Source: Mycoplasmataceae bacterium UBA3729 (lineage in GTDB: Bacteria > Bacillota_I > Bacilli_A > Mycoplasmatales > Mycoplasmoidaceae). From it: a stretch of DNA of 64,000 bases. The DNA is taken from assembly GCA_002372615.1 (NCBI GenBank), contig DFHG01000004.1, positions 1 through 64,000 of the forward strand, in the 5' to 3' direction. The notes beneath the pieces are model-generated. The model had not been told where the DNA came from, ran no database searches, and worked only from the letters and a program-made list of their open reading frames with translations. Made by a program: the position numbers and the translations under genes. This document shows positions 25,163 to 36,811 of the stretch, piece after piece. Every line of letters begins with the position of its first letter. Position 1 is the first letter of the stretch.

Positions 25163-28100
25163 CTAAAAATTAAAGTCCTTTTCTACTTGGTCATAGTTAT
25201 CAACTGCATTATCAAATCCTTGCTCCTCAAGTTCTACATCATTGAATACAGAGGTATATTTATTAATGTCAATTCATCTATTGTTATCTGTTAATACATT
25301 AATACAAATGCCTAAACCTTGTAAAATCTTAGTTAATAATTTAAATGATTCAGGAATACCTGGTTCTGGCATTCTATGTCCACCATTATTAACAATTGAT
25401 AAATAAGCCATTGATTTAGATTTATCATCATCTGATTTAATAGTCATAAGTTCTTGTAAGTTATATTTAGCACCATAAGCTTCCATAGCCCATACTTCCA
25501 TTTCACCAAATCTTTGACCACCATTTTGACTTTTTCCACCAAGAGGTTGTTGAGTAATCTTACTATATGGACCAATATCACGAGCATGAATTTTATCATC
25601 TACCATGTGATCAAGTTTTAACATATACATTACACCAACAGTAGTTAATCCATCAAATGGTTCACCAGTTTTACCATCATATAATTGGAATTTTCCTAAT
25701 GTTTGTTTATTCTTAGTATCTAAACCTGCTTCAGCTAAATTAGCAATAACATCTTCTACAGTTGCTCCACCAAATACTGGAGTTGAAGCTTTATAATTGA
25801 TATCTTCTACATCTAAACCGGCATTTTTAATAATTAAGAAAATGTCATTGTATGATATTTTCTTCTTTGCTTCAACTAATGAAGTAATATTATTATTTTT
25901 TAAATATCCACAAATTAATTTAGCTAATACTTTTGCTTTTTCTTCAATTAATCCAAAGTATTTTGTGTATAATTTGCTAATTGCACTTGGAGTACCTGCT
26001 TCTAAAGCAAATTCAATGATTTTTTGTTGACCAAGTAAACGCATTGATAGACCAAGATTAATTTCTAATACTTGACCAATATTCATACGTGATGGTACAC
26101 CTAATGGGTTTAAACAAATATCAATTGGGGTACCGTCTTCCATAAATGGCATATCAGCAATTGGTGCAACAATAGAAATACATCCTTTATTACCATGTCT
26201 TCCTGACATTTTGTCACCAATTTGAATTTTACGTTTTTGAGCAATTGTAACTTTAATTAATTCAATAGTATTGTCCTCAAACTTCATATCATCTTTTGTA
26301 TAACGTTCAACTTTAACAACAATACCATCTCCTCCATGAGGAACTTTTAATGAAGAATTACGGTAGTTTTTAGTTTTATTTCCAAAAATAGCAAACAATA
26401 ATTTTTCTTCACCTGATAATTCATCTTGTCCACGGGGAGTGATTTTACCTACTAAAATATCATCTTCATGTACTTCAGCGCCAACCATAATGATACCATC
26501 TTCATCTAAATAACGTTTGGCATCTTCACTAACATTTGGAATATCACGAGTGATGATTTCATCACCATTTTCACTTTCCACACAATTAATACTGTGAACA
26601 TCTAAAGAGATTGAAGTGTAAACATCATCTTTTACTAATCTTTCGCTTATTACGATAGCATCCTCATAGTTATAACCATTTCATGTAGTAAATGCAACTA
26701 ATGGATTTCTTCCTAATGCAAGTTCTCCATTATACATAGCAGGACCATCAGCAATAATTTGATTAGCCTTAATCTTTTGACCTAAACTAACTATTGGTTG
26801 ATGATTAATACATGTATTTTGGTTAGATTTAATGAATTTGTTTAAAATATATTCATTAGTTTTACCATTTAAACATTTAATAGTAATACTATTTCCATCA
26901 ACTTTTTCTACAACTCCATCATTCTTAGCTATCCTACTCAAACCTGAATCATGAGCAATTTTATATTCACTTCCAGTACCAACTATTGGGGCAATTGGAC
27001 GAATTAATGGCACAGCTTGTCGTTGCATGTTTGCACCCATTAATGCACGGTTAGCATCATTATGTTCAAGGAAAGGAATTTCACTTGTTGCAACTGAAAC
27101 TATTTGTCGAGGTGCAATATCAATATAATCAACTTTATCATAACTTACAAGTTTTTGATTACCACGATAACGACAAATAATTTGTTTTGGAATTAATTTG
27201 TTATTACTATCATGAGGAATAGTTGCTTCACAAATATAGTATTCATCTTCTCTTAATGGAGTTATCCATTCAACATCTTTTTGAATAACACCATTAATTA
27301 CACGATGATATGGTGTAATTAAAAATCCATTCTCATCAATTTTAGCATATGATGCTAAAGACATAATTAAACCAATATTTTGTCCTTCAGGAGTTTCAAT
27401 AGGACAAATTCTTCCATAATGAGAATAATGAATATCACGAATATCTAGGTTTGGGTCATCTCGATAAATTCCACCATCACCCATTGCTGATAAACGACGT
27501 TTATTTGATAACTCAGATAAAGGATTTTGTTGGTCAACAAATTGAGTTAATTGATTTGTATTAAAGAAGGCTTTAATTATAAACTGAAATGGTTTAGTAT
27601 TTACTACTGTTCGTATTGTTGTTCTTTGATCAGTCTTCTTTTGGTTATCTTGATTAGCAGTAGGAATAGAAATAGAAGCTAATTTATCCTTAATTTGTTT
27701 TTCAACACGTGCTAGACCAACTTGTAGTTTAGATTTTAGTTGTTCACCAACTAATCGTAAACGTTTATTACCTAAGTGATCTATTTCATCAGTAGTTCCA
27801 ATTTCATAACTAAAGTTAATTACATAAGACATGCAACAAACAAAATCAGCTAAAGTTAAAGATGTGTAGTTGTGAACATTTGTATTGTTTGGTAAACCAA
27901 TAATAGGAGTAGTCTCATCTTGATCAGGGTTTATGTGATCATTATCAACATAAATTAGAACTTTCTCAACTTTATTGTCAATTTTGTTCTCACATTTTGA
28001 ACTAACATTCAAACTAATTTCATCACCAACATGTAATTTATTTTCTTGAATTAATTTTTTAAAGATATCGAGTTGAACTTTGTTAATAAACGTATTTTTT

Positions 28101-29488
28101 GAGATAATTATTTTATTTTTATTGTCATAAACATCTTGAGCTATAGTTCTTTGATATAATCGATCAGAAATGTGCATTTTATGTAATGTACGGTATCTAC
28201 CAGCAGAAGATAAATTATATTTTCTGTTAACCATAAAATGCTCAGTAATGATATCCTGATAACAAACAGGATTAGTTTTTGAACTTACTTCTGTTTCAAT
28301 AGCACGAGTAGAAATGTTTAAAGCTTCAATCAAATCTTTAGCAGCTTTTTCAGTAATAATAATATCTAAACATTTTTTGATATCATTTTCTAATTTATCT
28401 TTTTGCTCATATAACTTATCACCTTGAACTTTAATTGCTTTTAATTTATTTTCTAATTCAATTTTTTCTTGTCCTTTTGTATTATTGAAATTAGATTCAA
28501 TTTCTTTAACTTTTGCAAAATTTGTATTGTAATGAAAATTAATCTTATCTTCAAGAATTTTTTTCTGTTTTAATTTATCATTATATTCTTTAATTTTTTT
28601 AGTAAGTTTGGCATCAATAGGAGAACCTGAAATAACACTTTCTAATTCATCATGTAATTTATCAATGTTAGATATGATTTTACGAATATCTTTATCTTCA
28701 ACAATGGTATTGTGATTATATTTGTCTGCAGCAAGTGTATTAATAATAATTCGATCATTGTTAAATAATCGTAAAATTTCATCCTGACCCATTCCAAATG
28801 CTTTAAGAATAGAAGTAGCAGGTTTATCTACAACTTCTTTTCCTGTACTATCACGCATTAAAATTCTTATTATTTCCAATTTTTTGTCTTTTTCTTTATC
28901 ATCAAAAACAAGATTAATTAGTGTACCTCTATTTGGCAATATTTCACAAATTTTACCATCAATAATTTTCTTTTTATTATTTAGTTTAATTTGTGATTGA
29001 TTTAAAATATAAACACCAGGAGAACGAACAATTTGAGAAACAACAACTTTTTCAATTCCATTAACAATAAATGTTCCTCTCTCAGTCATAAGTGGAATAT
29101 TACCAAAGAAAACACCCTTTGATAAATGTTGTTTTGTATCTTTAACTGATCTTTTTTCTTCACCAGTTTCATTATTCAATAGTCCTAAATCAACATAAAG
29201 TGAACACTCATATGTTAATCCTTCATCTCTACACTCTTGTTCTGTTTTAGTTGGGTTAACTAAATTAATCCCATAATACTTTACGGTGTATTTATTATTT
29301 TTAGCATGACTAATTGGGAAATATTCTTCAATTAGTTTAGCTAATTCTTTATCAAGAAAATTCTTGTATGAATTTCTTTGTATTTCTAATAAATCTGGTT
29401 CAGTAAAATTAATTTCTGATTTGCTAAAATCACGACGAATTACAAGATTAGAAACTTGTGATTCGCTATATCTTTTTTCTATACTCAT
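25163..29488 (-). CDS. rpoB: RNA polymerase beta subunit
   Basis: Second catalytic subunit of RNA polymerase, 1441 residues, longer than Bacillus (about 1190). The extra length includes a coiled-coil-like insertion at about residues 265-385, rich in Lys/Glu/Asp with heptad-like Leu/Ile spacing. Core motifs present: [23 protein letters not shown] rifampicin cluster (here [17 protein letters not shown]), [22 protein letters not shown] and GRHGNKG. Asn662 occupies the position of Escherichia coli His526. Strong Shine-Dalgarno AAGGAGTG lies at 29503-29510 on this strand. Confidence 0.98.
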
Positions 29489-29545
29489 ATGAATAAAATA
29501 GCACTCCTTGGTTCACTACTATAATAGAAATAATTTATTAATTAT
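29489..29545 (-). promoter_or_regulatory. rpoBC leader with strong Shine-Dalgarno and -10-like box
   Basis: Reading leftward, a TATTATAG box near 29518-29525 is followed by GTGAACCAAGGAGTG; the AAGGAGTG (29503-29510) is the ribosome binding site of rpoB. No start for an extra gene fits here. Confidence 0.4.
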
Positions 29546-29568
29546 ATATAAAAAATAAAATAAAAATA

Positions 29569-31281
29569 TTAAATTATAAAGTGATAAACATAATTTTTTT
29601 GATCAGTATGTATTATCATTGTATTTATAGAATAATTTTCCGATACATATTTCTCAAATTTTCTAATATCTGCTTGATTTGCGTCAATGCCAGCAAAAAT
29701 TTTCAATGATGGTGAAACAATTTTCTTTAATTTTACACTATGGATAGTGCTATTAATAACTACTTTTGCAGCTTCAAAAACATTTTTATTTGATGAAATA
29801 ATTGTTTTATCAATAATGCCTATGTAATCACCTGAATTAACTTTAATTTTTCCATTAATAACAGATTTACTTGCAATAGCAAGTTTACCAAATCGTGAAT
29901 GAGATAATTGATTAAGATTATCTACATTATCATCAAAATCCTCATAAGGATTATAAGCTAAACATAATTTATATGTTACAGCAATATCACGAGAATTAAT
30001 TAATTTTGCTTTGATTTTTTTATTTAATAATTGAATTGCTTGTGTAGAAGCTAAAATAGCATTTGAATCATCAACAATTAAAATAATTCTAGAGGATTTA
30101 ACATTTTGCAAAGCAATAAAAAATTCTTGAATTGAAGGATTGCCAGAATTTTCATAATTAATCACATAATCAACTTTAAATTCATTAACAAACAAATCAG
30201 ATAATTTTTTAGTTGGACATGTAATAATAACTTTAGTATCATTTGAAAGATGAACATTATTATTTTTCACTGAAGAATTTTTCCAATCAAAACCACCTAA
30301 AGTAGCACCTGGATTATTCTTTAAAAATTGCATGGTCATGTTTTCAATTTTAACTTTAACAAATTCACCATATCTTTGAGCAATTTGTAAAGCTAAATAT
30401 GGAGCAGTTGTATGAATGTGAACTTTAACAATATTATCATCTTCTACTACAACTAGACAATTACCAATTCGCTCATATTCTCGTTTAAAAGAAGGAAGAT
30501 TAAAATCCATTTTATCTTTTTGATTAATTGTAACTTTTGCCTTCTTTTCAAAAATAAATTCACAGCAATAACCGAAACCTTCATTTTTATCTTCAAAATT
30601 AGTAATGATAGCATTGCTATCTTTCTTTTTTAAAGATTTTTTTCTCATTACTTTTTTTATAGATTCTTTGTTGTTTAAAACATCGCTCATTCCGCTTAGA
30701 AAACAGAATAAACCATATCCACCTGAATCAACTACTCCAGCATTTTTCAAATCTTGAAGCATATTAGGAGTTTCATTTAAAATATTCTCAGCTGCAGTAA
30801 CAGCAAATGCAAATAATTCTTCAACACTTTTAAAAGAATTAGCATTATTAGTAATTTCTTCACTTGTTACACGAATAACAGTTAAAATTGTACCTTCAAT
30901 AGGATCAGTTACAGCTTTATAAGCATATTCAACAGCTTTTTTAAAACATTCAATAATTTCAACTAAACTTAAACTATCAGTATCTGGTTTAAAATTAATC
31001 ACAAACCCTTTCATAATTTGTGAAAAAATAACCCCAGAATTACCACGAGCATTCATAAGTAAAGCTAATGAATAATCTTTACCAAATTGTTTTAAATCAA
31101 TATAAGATTTATTTTTAATTGCATTTATTGCACCTTCAGTAGTAACTTTCAAGTTACTACCTGTATCACCATCTGGTACAGGGAAAATATTTAACTCATC
31201 AATGTATTCAAAGTTTTCAGCGATGATTTGAGCACCTCTTTCAAACATTTGTTTTAATATGTTGATATCAATTTTAGTCAT
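29569..31281 (-). CDS. fakA: Fatty acid kinase catalytic subunit FakA (DAK2/YloV family)
   Basis: Phosphorylates fatty acids bound by a FakB (DegV) protein so that they enter phospholipid synthesis; important in a cell that imports its fatty acids. The 570-residue protein has the DhaL-like N-terminal kinase domain with NIFPVPDGDTGSN (32-43, metal/ATP-binding Asp residues), MNARGNSGVIFSQ and the DSGGYGL segment near 194, then a middle domain and a C-terminal DegV-like half. No internal TGA. It follows the YloU-like gene with 6 bases between them, the usual yloU-yloV pair. Confidence 0.9.
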   Translation of the reverse strand: MTKIDINILKQMFERGAQIIAENFEYIDELNIFPVPDGDTGSNLKVTTEGAINAIKNKSYIDLKQFGKDYSLALLMNARGNSGVIFSQIMKGFVINFKPDTDSLSLVEIIECFKKAVEYAYKAVTDPIEGTILTVIRVTSEEITNNANSFKSVEELFAFAVTAAENILNETPNMLQDLKNAGVVDSGGYGLFCFLSGMSDVLNNKESIKKVMRKKSLKKKDSNAIITNFEDKNEGFGYCCEFIFEKKAKVTINQKDKMDFNLPSFKREYERIGNCLVVVEDDNIVKVHIHTTAPYLALQIAQRYGEFVKVKIENMTMQFLKNNPGATLGGFDWKNSSVKNNNVHLSNDTKVIITCPTKKLSDLFVNEFKVDYVINYENSGNPSIQEFFIALQNVKSSRIILIVDDSNAILASTQAIQLLNKKIKAKLINSRDIAVTYKLCLAYNPYEDFDDNVDNLNQLSHSRFGKLAIASKSVINGKIKVNSGDYIGIIDKTIISSNKNVFEAAKVVINSTIHSVKLKKIVSPSLKIFAGIDANQADIRKFEKYVSENYSINTMIIHTDQKNYVYHFII

Positions 31282-31287
31282 AATTAA

Positions 31288-31563
31288 TTACAGAGCTGTA
31301 ACCTCCACATTAATATTTTTCATATCAAAATGTTTAGTCATTTGAAAGTGAATTAGACTTTGTAATCGCAAGCATAAATCATAAATGTTGATAATATCTT
31401 CACTAGGATAAAATTCCACTTTAACTATTAAATTACTAGATTTCTTTTCAATATCAATATTAACTTTTTTAGTATTATCAACACCTGGTGTTTTACGAAC
31501 AATTTGTCCAATAATATCAATTAATAAATCCTTAGAAATGCCTAAAAAATTCTGGTTTTTCAT
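31288..31563 (-). CDS. Asp23/Gls24 (YloU) family protein
   Basis: Small 91-residue cytosolic protein of the Asp23 family, regularly found before fakA in Firmicutes and Mollicutes. It has the family pattern GISKDLLIDIIGQIVRKTPGV in the N-terminal third, then alternating strands (NLIVKVEFYPSEDIINI) and an amphipathic LRLQSLIHFQMTKH helix. Function in mycoplasmas is not established; the gene order suggests a link to FakA and lipid metabolism or to envelope homeostasis. Confidence 0.8.
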   Translation of the reverse strand: MKNQNFLGISKDLLIDIIGQIVRKTPGVDNTKKVNIDIEKKSSNLIVKVEFYPSEDIINIYDLCLRLQSLIHFQMTKHFDMKNINVEVTAL

Positions 31564-31595
31564 AAAAATTCACTATTAATAAATTATATATAAGA

Positions 31596-31601
31596 TATAA
31601 T
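31596..31601 (+). promoter_or_regulatory. -10 hexamer of rpmF
   Basis: TATAAT 26 bases before the rpmF ATG in the 63-base divergent gap; AAGG at 31616-31619 is the likely ribosome binding site. Confidence 0.5.
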
Positions 31602-31626
31602 GATAAGATAAATATAAGGTTATTTT

Positions 31627-31806
31627 ATGGCAGTTCAACAAAGAAGAGTAAGTAAATCAAGAAAAGGAATGCGAAAGAGCCATTTAGCATTAACATCTCC
31701 TACTGTTTCTACATGCAAAAAATGTGGAAAAACAGTTAAACCACATCACATTTGTAAAAATTGTGGTTATTATAATGGCAAAAAAATTGTCAACATTAAA
31801 GAATAA
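31627..31806 (+). CDS. rpmF: 50S ribosomal protein L32
   Basis: Large-subunit protein of 59 residues. MAVQQRRVSKSRKGMRKSH is the family N-terminus, and four Cys in CKKCGKT...CKNCGYY form the zinc ribbon, so this is the zinc-binding (C+) form. Start ATG at 31627 after a weak ribosome binding site; stop TAA, followed 8 bases later by a small membrane protein gene. Confidence 0.96.
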   Translation: MAVQQRRVSKSRKGMRKSHLALTSPTVSTCKKCGKTVKPHHICKNCGYYNGKKIVNIKE

Positions 31807-31814
31807 GTAAATAG

Positions 31815-32006
31815 ATGAAAAATTCAAATGACATTAACAAGGATCAATCAATTGATAAACTTGAAAAACTTTTTAAAAAAGGTTTAGAAAGTAAAGATCA
31901 TATTAATTTTTCTCAAGGTTATAATTTCATAAAAATATTTTTAATTAGCGCTTCTGCAAGTTTTATTGGTGTTATTTTTTGTTATTTAATTTACATTTAC
32001 TGTTAA
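31815..32006 (+). CDS. Small membrane protein, unknown function
   Basis: A 63-residue protein with a charged, mostly Lys/Asp N-terminal 40 residues and one hydrophobic helix near the C-terminus (IFLISASASFIGVIFCYLIY). This is the layout of a small tail-anchored protein. Close behind rpmF (8 bases) and before tRNA-Cys. No family recognised; kept because spacing, start and codon use fit a real gene. Confidence 0.6.
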   Translation: MKNSNDINKDQSIDKLEKLFKKGLESKDHINFSQGYNFIKIFLISASASFIGVIFCYLIYIYC

Positions 32007-32031
32007 AATGTATAAATATAATACTCATTGT

Positions 32032-32106
32032 GGTGTCTTAGCCAAGCGGTAAGGTCCGAAGCTGCAACCTTCGTATTCGTCAGTTCGAATCTGACAGACA
32101 CCTCCA
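32032..32106 (+). tRNA. tRNA-Cys (anticodon GCA)
   Basis: Acceptor GGTGTCT/AGACACC with discriminator U and encoded CCA, D-arm GCCAAGCGGTAAGGT, anticodon stem CCGAAG/CTTCG around CTGCAAC giving GCA, T-arm with TTCGAAT. Discriminator U73 is the normal Cys identity element. TATAAT at 32018-32023 precedes it. Confidence 0.95.
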
Positions 32107-32111
32107 TAAAT

Positions 32112-32143
32112 TAAACCTAGTTTAAACTAGGTTTATTTTTTTT
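32112..32143. terminator. Intrinsic terminator after tRNA-Cys
   Basis: Perfect 12-base arms TAAACCTAGTTT (32112-32123) and AAACTAGGTTTA (32124-32135), then eight T. The T run overlaps the stop codon of the convergent membrane protein gene, so it may serve both directions. Confidence 0.85.
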
Positions 32144-34457
32144 AATATACATCATACCTAATGTACAAAACGAAACCTTGAGTTAAAATTATTAGCCCTA
32201 AACATACAAAAATTAATACTAATCAATATGAATTAAATTCTTTTTCATAATCATAGATAAATACTAAATTATGTGTAATGTATGCTAAATTAGATGTTTT
32301 ACATATATAAGATTGATAAGCATTGGTATATCCCATAGATAGGCAAGGGAAAACATCATTTGATGTAGCAAAATCATGAATTAATGTTTGCATTTTCAAG
32401 CCTAATTCTGAAAAATAACCATATGTATTGCTTAATTTAATTTTTCCTGCACTAGTAGAATTGTAAATATCATAGCATTGATATAAACTAGTATATTGTG
32501 ATGTAGGATTTTCATTCCCATCATATATACATGAAGCATATTTCATCACATTAAATCTATCTACTACAGAATCATTACTAACATAAGCACTTAATCAATC
32601 TGTTTCTTTCTCATTATTTATAATTCTTGGCATACAAAAAGGTAAAGTTTTTATTAATTTTGCTTGTTCATTATCATTATATTGAGAAATATTCCTTAGC
32701 TTATAACTATTAAATTGTGGAAAATATACAAATTTAAAATATTCGCTCCAAGGAATAGTAATATTTTCATTTGTTCCACTATAATCAGTACAAATATAAT
32801 CATCTAATCCATAATAGCCCATTAATTGACGAGTTAAAAAATATTTGTATTTGTACATAATATAAGCAAAATCATAATCATTTTTAATATTTAAAATTGT
32901 TTTAATATTATTTAAGTTTAATTGATCATATAATCAATGTGAATATAAAAAGTATCCATCATTAGTTAAATTAAAATTGTATTTATAATATTTATTATTC
33001 TCAAGGAAACAAGAAGTGTTATTTATAGTTGGATTAGTAAATAAAGTATTAAACAAAATATAGTTAAATACATCACGTTCTTCTTTTGTTGGTTCTAATT
33101 GTAAATTGTTTACATGGACAATATTTTTAGTTTCTTTAATTGCTTTAAAAAATAAACCTGGAAAATAAGAATGATCCTTTGATCATTTATTTCCATAAGC
33201 ATACAAATATTGGTTATCAGCAATTGCACCATAATTGGAAAATATGCTATTGTTTTGTTGATAAGAAAGTGTATCAATGTAAATGTTGTTAGTAATTAAA
33301 TTCATATAGCTTGAAATAAAATTAGCAATATTTTCAGGAGATGTTTGATCTGCAGAATTTATTTCAGCCATTCCTTTCAATGCATCAACACCAACAAGTT
33401 GGTAATAAGTAATAAATGGAACAAAATCAGAATAATTTTGTTGATAGAAATCCATCCATTTGGTGTTATCATCATTAGTAAAATAGTTCCCGTTATTATC
33501 TACTAAATCATTTTCAACCAATGAGTGAATTGGACCATTATAATAAAAGGAATATCAATGGTAACGTCCTATCTCTTCTAACCCATTTGTTCTAAAGGCA
33601 ATATCATCCAATATTCCTAAACAACTTAATTTTTGGTAATATTTTTGTGGATTAAAAGTATTAAAAAATTGCATATTGCTTTTATGCAATGCTTTATTAA
33701 ATGTTTCCTTTTGAAACTCTAGATCAAAAAATGGGATAGTGTCATTAAATTGTTTTGAACTTGGTGAAAAATATTTAGTTTGTTTTACATTATTATTAAT
33801 GGAAATAACATTTGAACTAGTTAAATCTAAAGTAACATCTTTATTAGCTACATCATCCATAGTGCGTGTTGCCACAACTACAGTGATATTAATGATGTTA
33901 AAAATAATTGCACTAACAACACTAATAGCAATTAAACCAACTTTACCTAATTTTAATGAAAGCAAGATTAATAAACCACCAAATACCATTAAAGCAATTA
34001 AATTCAAAAAGAAAACACTAATAATTAAACTTATAACTAAATAATAATTACTTTCAGGTACCAAAAAACCAAAACATAAAATTGCTGCAGAAAGTATAGA
34101 TAAAATTAATGCAATAATAAAAAAACATAAAAACTTTGCAAAAATAATTTTAAATCTAGATATTGGTTTAGATGAAATAATCAATTCTGATCCATCTTCT
34201 TGTGAGGTTTTAAAAATATAAGTAACTAATAGTGGTGATATAGCCAAATGAAGATATAACAATATTTGTTGTGGCACAAATGTTTGGTTAGTTCATATTG
34301 ATGCAATATATGAATTTTTAATTAGTGGAATTAAATAAATGAATATAACAAATACTAATAAATAAACAAAATTAACAAAATAAAATACTTTCTTTTTAAA
34401 CACTTGTTTAAATAAAAAAAATAAATAAGTACGAAAATTATGAGTATGAATTTTCAT
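32142..34457 (-). CDS. Large ABC-2-like membrane protein with extracellular domain
   Basis: A 771-residue integral membrane protein. An N-terminal membrane domain of about five or six segments (near 25-45, 62-82, 105-132, 138-168, 172-197) is of the ABC-2/gliding-type permease kind, with the cytosolic loop FKTSQEDGSELIISSKPISRFK that contacts the ATPase in such systems. A roughly 545-residue Asn/Tyr-rich region then lies outside the membrane, closed by one C-terminal segment. The probable ATPase partner is at 36801-38174 in the same direction with two unrelated genes between. Export or a surface process is likely; substrate unknown. Confidence 0.7.
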
Positions 34458-34509
34458 ATTAAATTATATTAGCATAAACATTTATATATTTGTAAATCAT
34501 TTAATAGTC

Positions 34510-34986
34510 TTATGATAATTCTTTCTTTTTAAAATCAATTTCATGGTTATTAATTGTAATAACCATATAAGTTGGCTTACCTATTCTTGGTTGGGTAGCG
34601 CTTCCAGGATTACACAAAATTTTATAGTCTTTATTTATTTTAACCTCATAACTATGAGAATGACCAAATAATATTACATCGGCATCATTTTTATTAGCAT
34701 AATTAAATAATCTTTTAATTCAACGACTATGTGGATGAGATACAAACTGATGACCATGCATTAAAATGAAATTATATTGATCTAATTTAAATTTAATTAT
34801 TTCTTGTGATGCATCAACATCATTATTCCCTGGAACAAAATATGTAAATAATTCCTTCATTTTGTCCAACGGATATAAATGATCTCCACAATGAATAGTA
34901 ACATCATATTTATTCGCATGAATAATATCTTCAATTTTTTGAAGATCTTTACCATGTGTATCAGATATTACCAAAATAGTGATCAT
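34510..34986 (-). CDS. YfcE/MJ0936-type metallophosphoesterase
   Basis: Calcineurin-like phosphodiesterase of 158 residues, usual size for the YfcE/YsnB group. Metal ligands follow the family: ISDTHGK (D-x-H, residues 7-13), IHCGDH (31-36), PGNND (51-55), ILMHGHQF (72-80) and the final LFGHSHSYE (107-115). Members hydrolyse phosphodiesters in the cytosol; the natural substrate is not known. It lies between uvrC and the large membrane protein. One Trp is TGA. Confidence 0.88.
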
Positions 34987-35041
34987 ATTTTATTTATTAT
35001 ATTAATGGTAGATTTTAAGGGAATTTAAAATAAATTTAATA

Positions 35042-36811
35042 TTATTTAATATATTTTTTAATAAGACTAGCTACCTTGTAATTAACAAATTGAGATAATT
35101 CTTGTAATGAAACCTTTTTTAAATCATTAATATCCTGATAACGTGATAATATTTTTTCAGCTGTTTTTTTACCAATACCTGGTATTTCTTCAATTTTTCT
35201 TTTCAATAATGATGAAATTTTTTTATTTTTAAAAAATGTGATGGCAAAACGATGACATTCATCTTGAATTCGTGAAACAAAAAAATATAAATTGCTATCT
35301 TTTTTTAAATTAAATATTTTATTTCTATCTAAATAAATTTTTTCAGTCTTGTGATCCTTATTTTTAACTAAACCTATGACTTTAATTTTTTCATTTAAAT
35401 TTAATTTAGTAAGTGTTTCATTTATAACATTAACTTGTTGACTACCACCATCAGCAATTATTAAATCTGGTAATTTTTCATTTTGCTTAATAGCATCATG
35501 ATATTTTCTAAAAATAACTTCTTTAGTACAACTAACATCACTAGTTGAAAATTGATTTTTAATAATAAATTTGCGGTATAACTTTTTATTAAAATTACCT
35601 TCTTCTAAAGCTATCATTGCTCCAACTTTATTTTCATTAAATAAATTAGACATATCAAACATATGGATTAAATGTAATGATTCTTCATTCAATATTTTCT
35701 TTAATTCATCAAATCCATTCTCAAAAATTGATGCTTTTTTAATGAATTGTAAAAAATTAGTTTTATAAAACATTTTTGCATTATCAGCAGCAAGTTGTAA
35801 AATAGTTTTAAATTTACCTACCGGTTGATTAATAAATTTAATATTGGTGATTAATGATAGTTGTTTAATATTTATATCATTTAATGCAATATAACATATA
35901 TCTGGTTTATTAAAATTATCTAAATAAAATTGACATAGATAACTTATTATAGCTTCATTAATATCTGAATTAATATGTGAAATTTGTTGATTTTTGGCTA
36001 ATAACTTACCATTTTTATATGACAAAACTACTATTGTAATAAAATCATTATAAGAATAAAAACCAATAACATCAATTTGTTGTTTTGAAATAATATTTAC
36101 ATTTTGTTTCATCCAAATATTTTTAATGGAATTAGTAATATCTAAAATTTCCTTTGCTTCCTCAAACTGTAAATTTTCTGAATATGCCTTCTCTTTGTTG
36201 TACAGCTCATTAATAATTTCTGAAATATCATTATTAAAAAAATTAATTATGTCATTTTCAATTTTTTTATAATCTTCATTATTAATTTTGTTTATGCATG
36301 GTCCTAAACAATGACCCATATCATAATGTAAACATTTTCGATGAGGAATTTTTTGACATTTACGTAAAGGAAATAATTTTAGTAAAAATTTGTATATACC
36401 ATATGAATTAAAAATATGAGGGGCAAATGGACCAAAATATTTACCTTTATAAATATTCATATTGTGTGTATATATAAGGCGTGGATGTTTTTCATCAGTT
36501 AAAACTATATAAGGATAGTTTGTTCCATCTTTCAGAAGAATATTATATTTTGGTTTGTGCATTTTAATTAAATTATTTTCCAAAATTAATGATTCATTTT
36601 CATTATTAACTGTAATGAAATCAATATCATAAATTTTTTCTACAAGTTTTTTAGTTTTTAATGAAACATTATTTGAAAAATATTGATGGACTCTCTTGGA
36701 AAGGTCTTTTGCCTTACCAATATAAACAATCACATTATGCTGATCTTTTCATAAATAACATCCAGGTTTGTGTGGGATAAGTTTTAATTTATTTTCAATA
36801 TTAGCATTCAT
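35042..36811 (-). CDS. uvrC: Excinuclease ABC subunit C
   Basis: Dual-incision nuclease of nucleotide excision repair, 589 residues. The N-terminal GIY-YIG nuclease carries VIVYIGKAKDLSKR; the UvrB-binding UVR-like stretch lies near residue 195-220, the RNase H-like C-terminal nuclease has IADGGSQQVN, and the tail is a helix-hairpin-helix pair (IPGIGKKTAEKILSRY). Start ATG at 36811 overlaps the end of the ABC ATPase gene by 11 bases, so it is translated from the same message. Early Trp is TGA, which hides the N-terminus from standard-code calls. Confidence 0.95.

Noticed and set aside
33739..34044. Open frame on the plus strand opposite the large membrane protein
   Set aside because: It is the complement of a hydrophobic, code-4 gene with clear topology and has no ribosome binding site.
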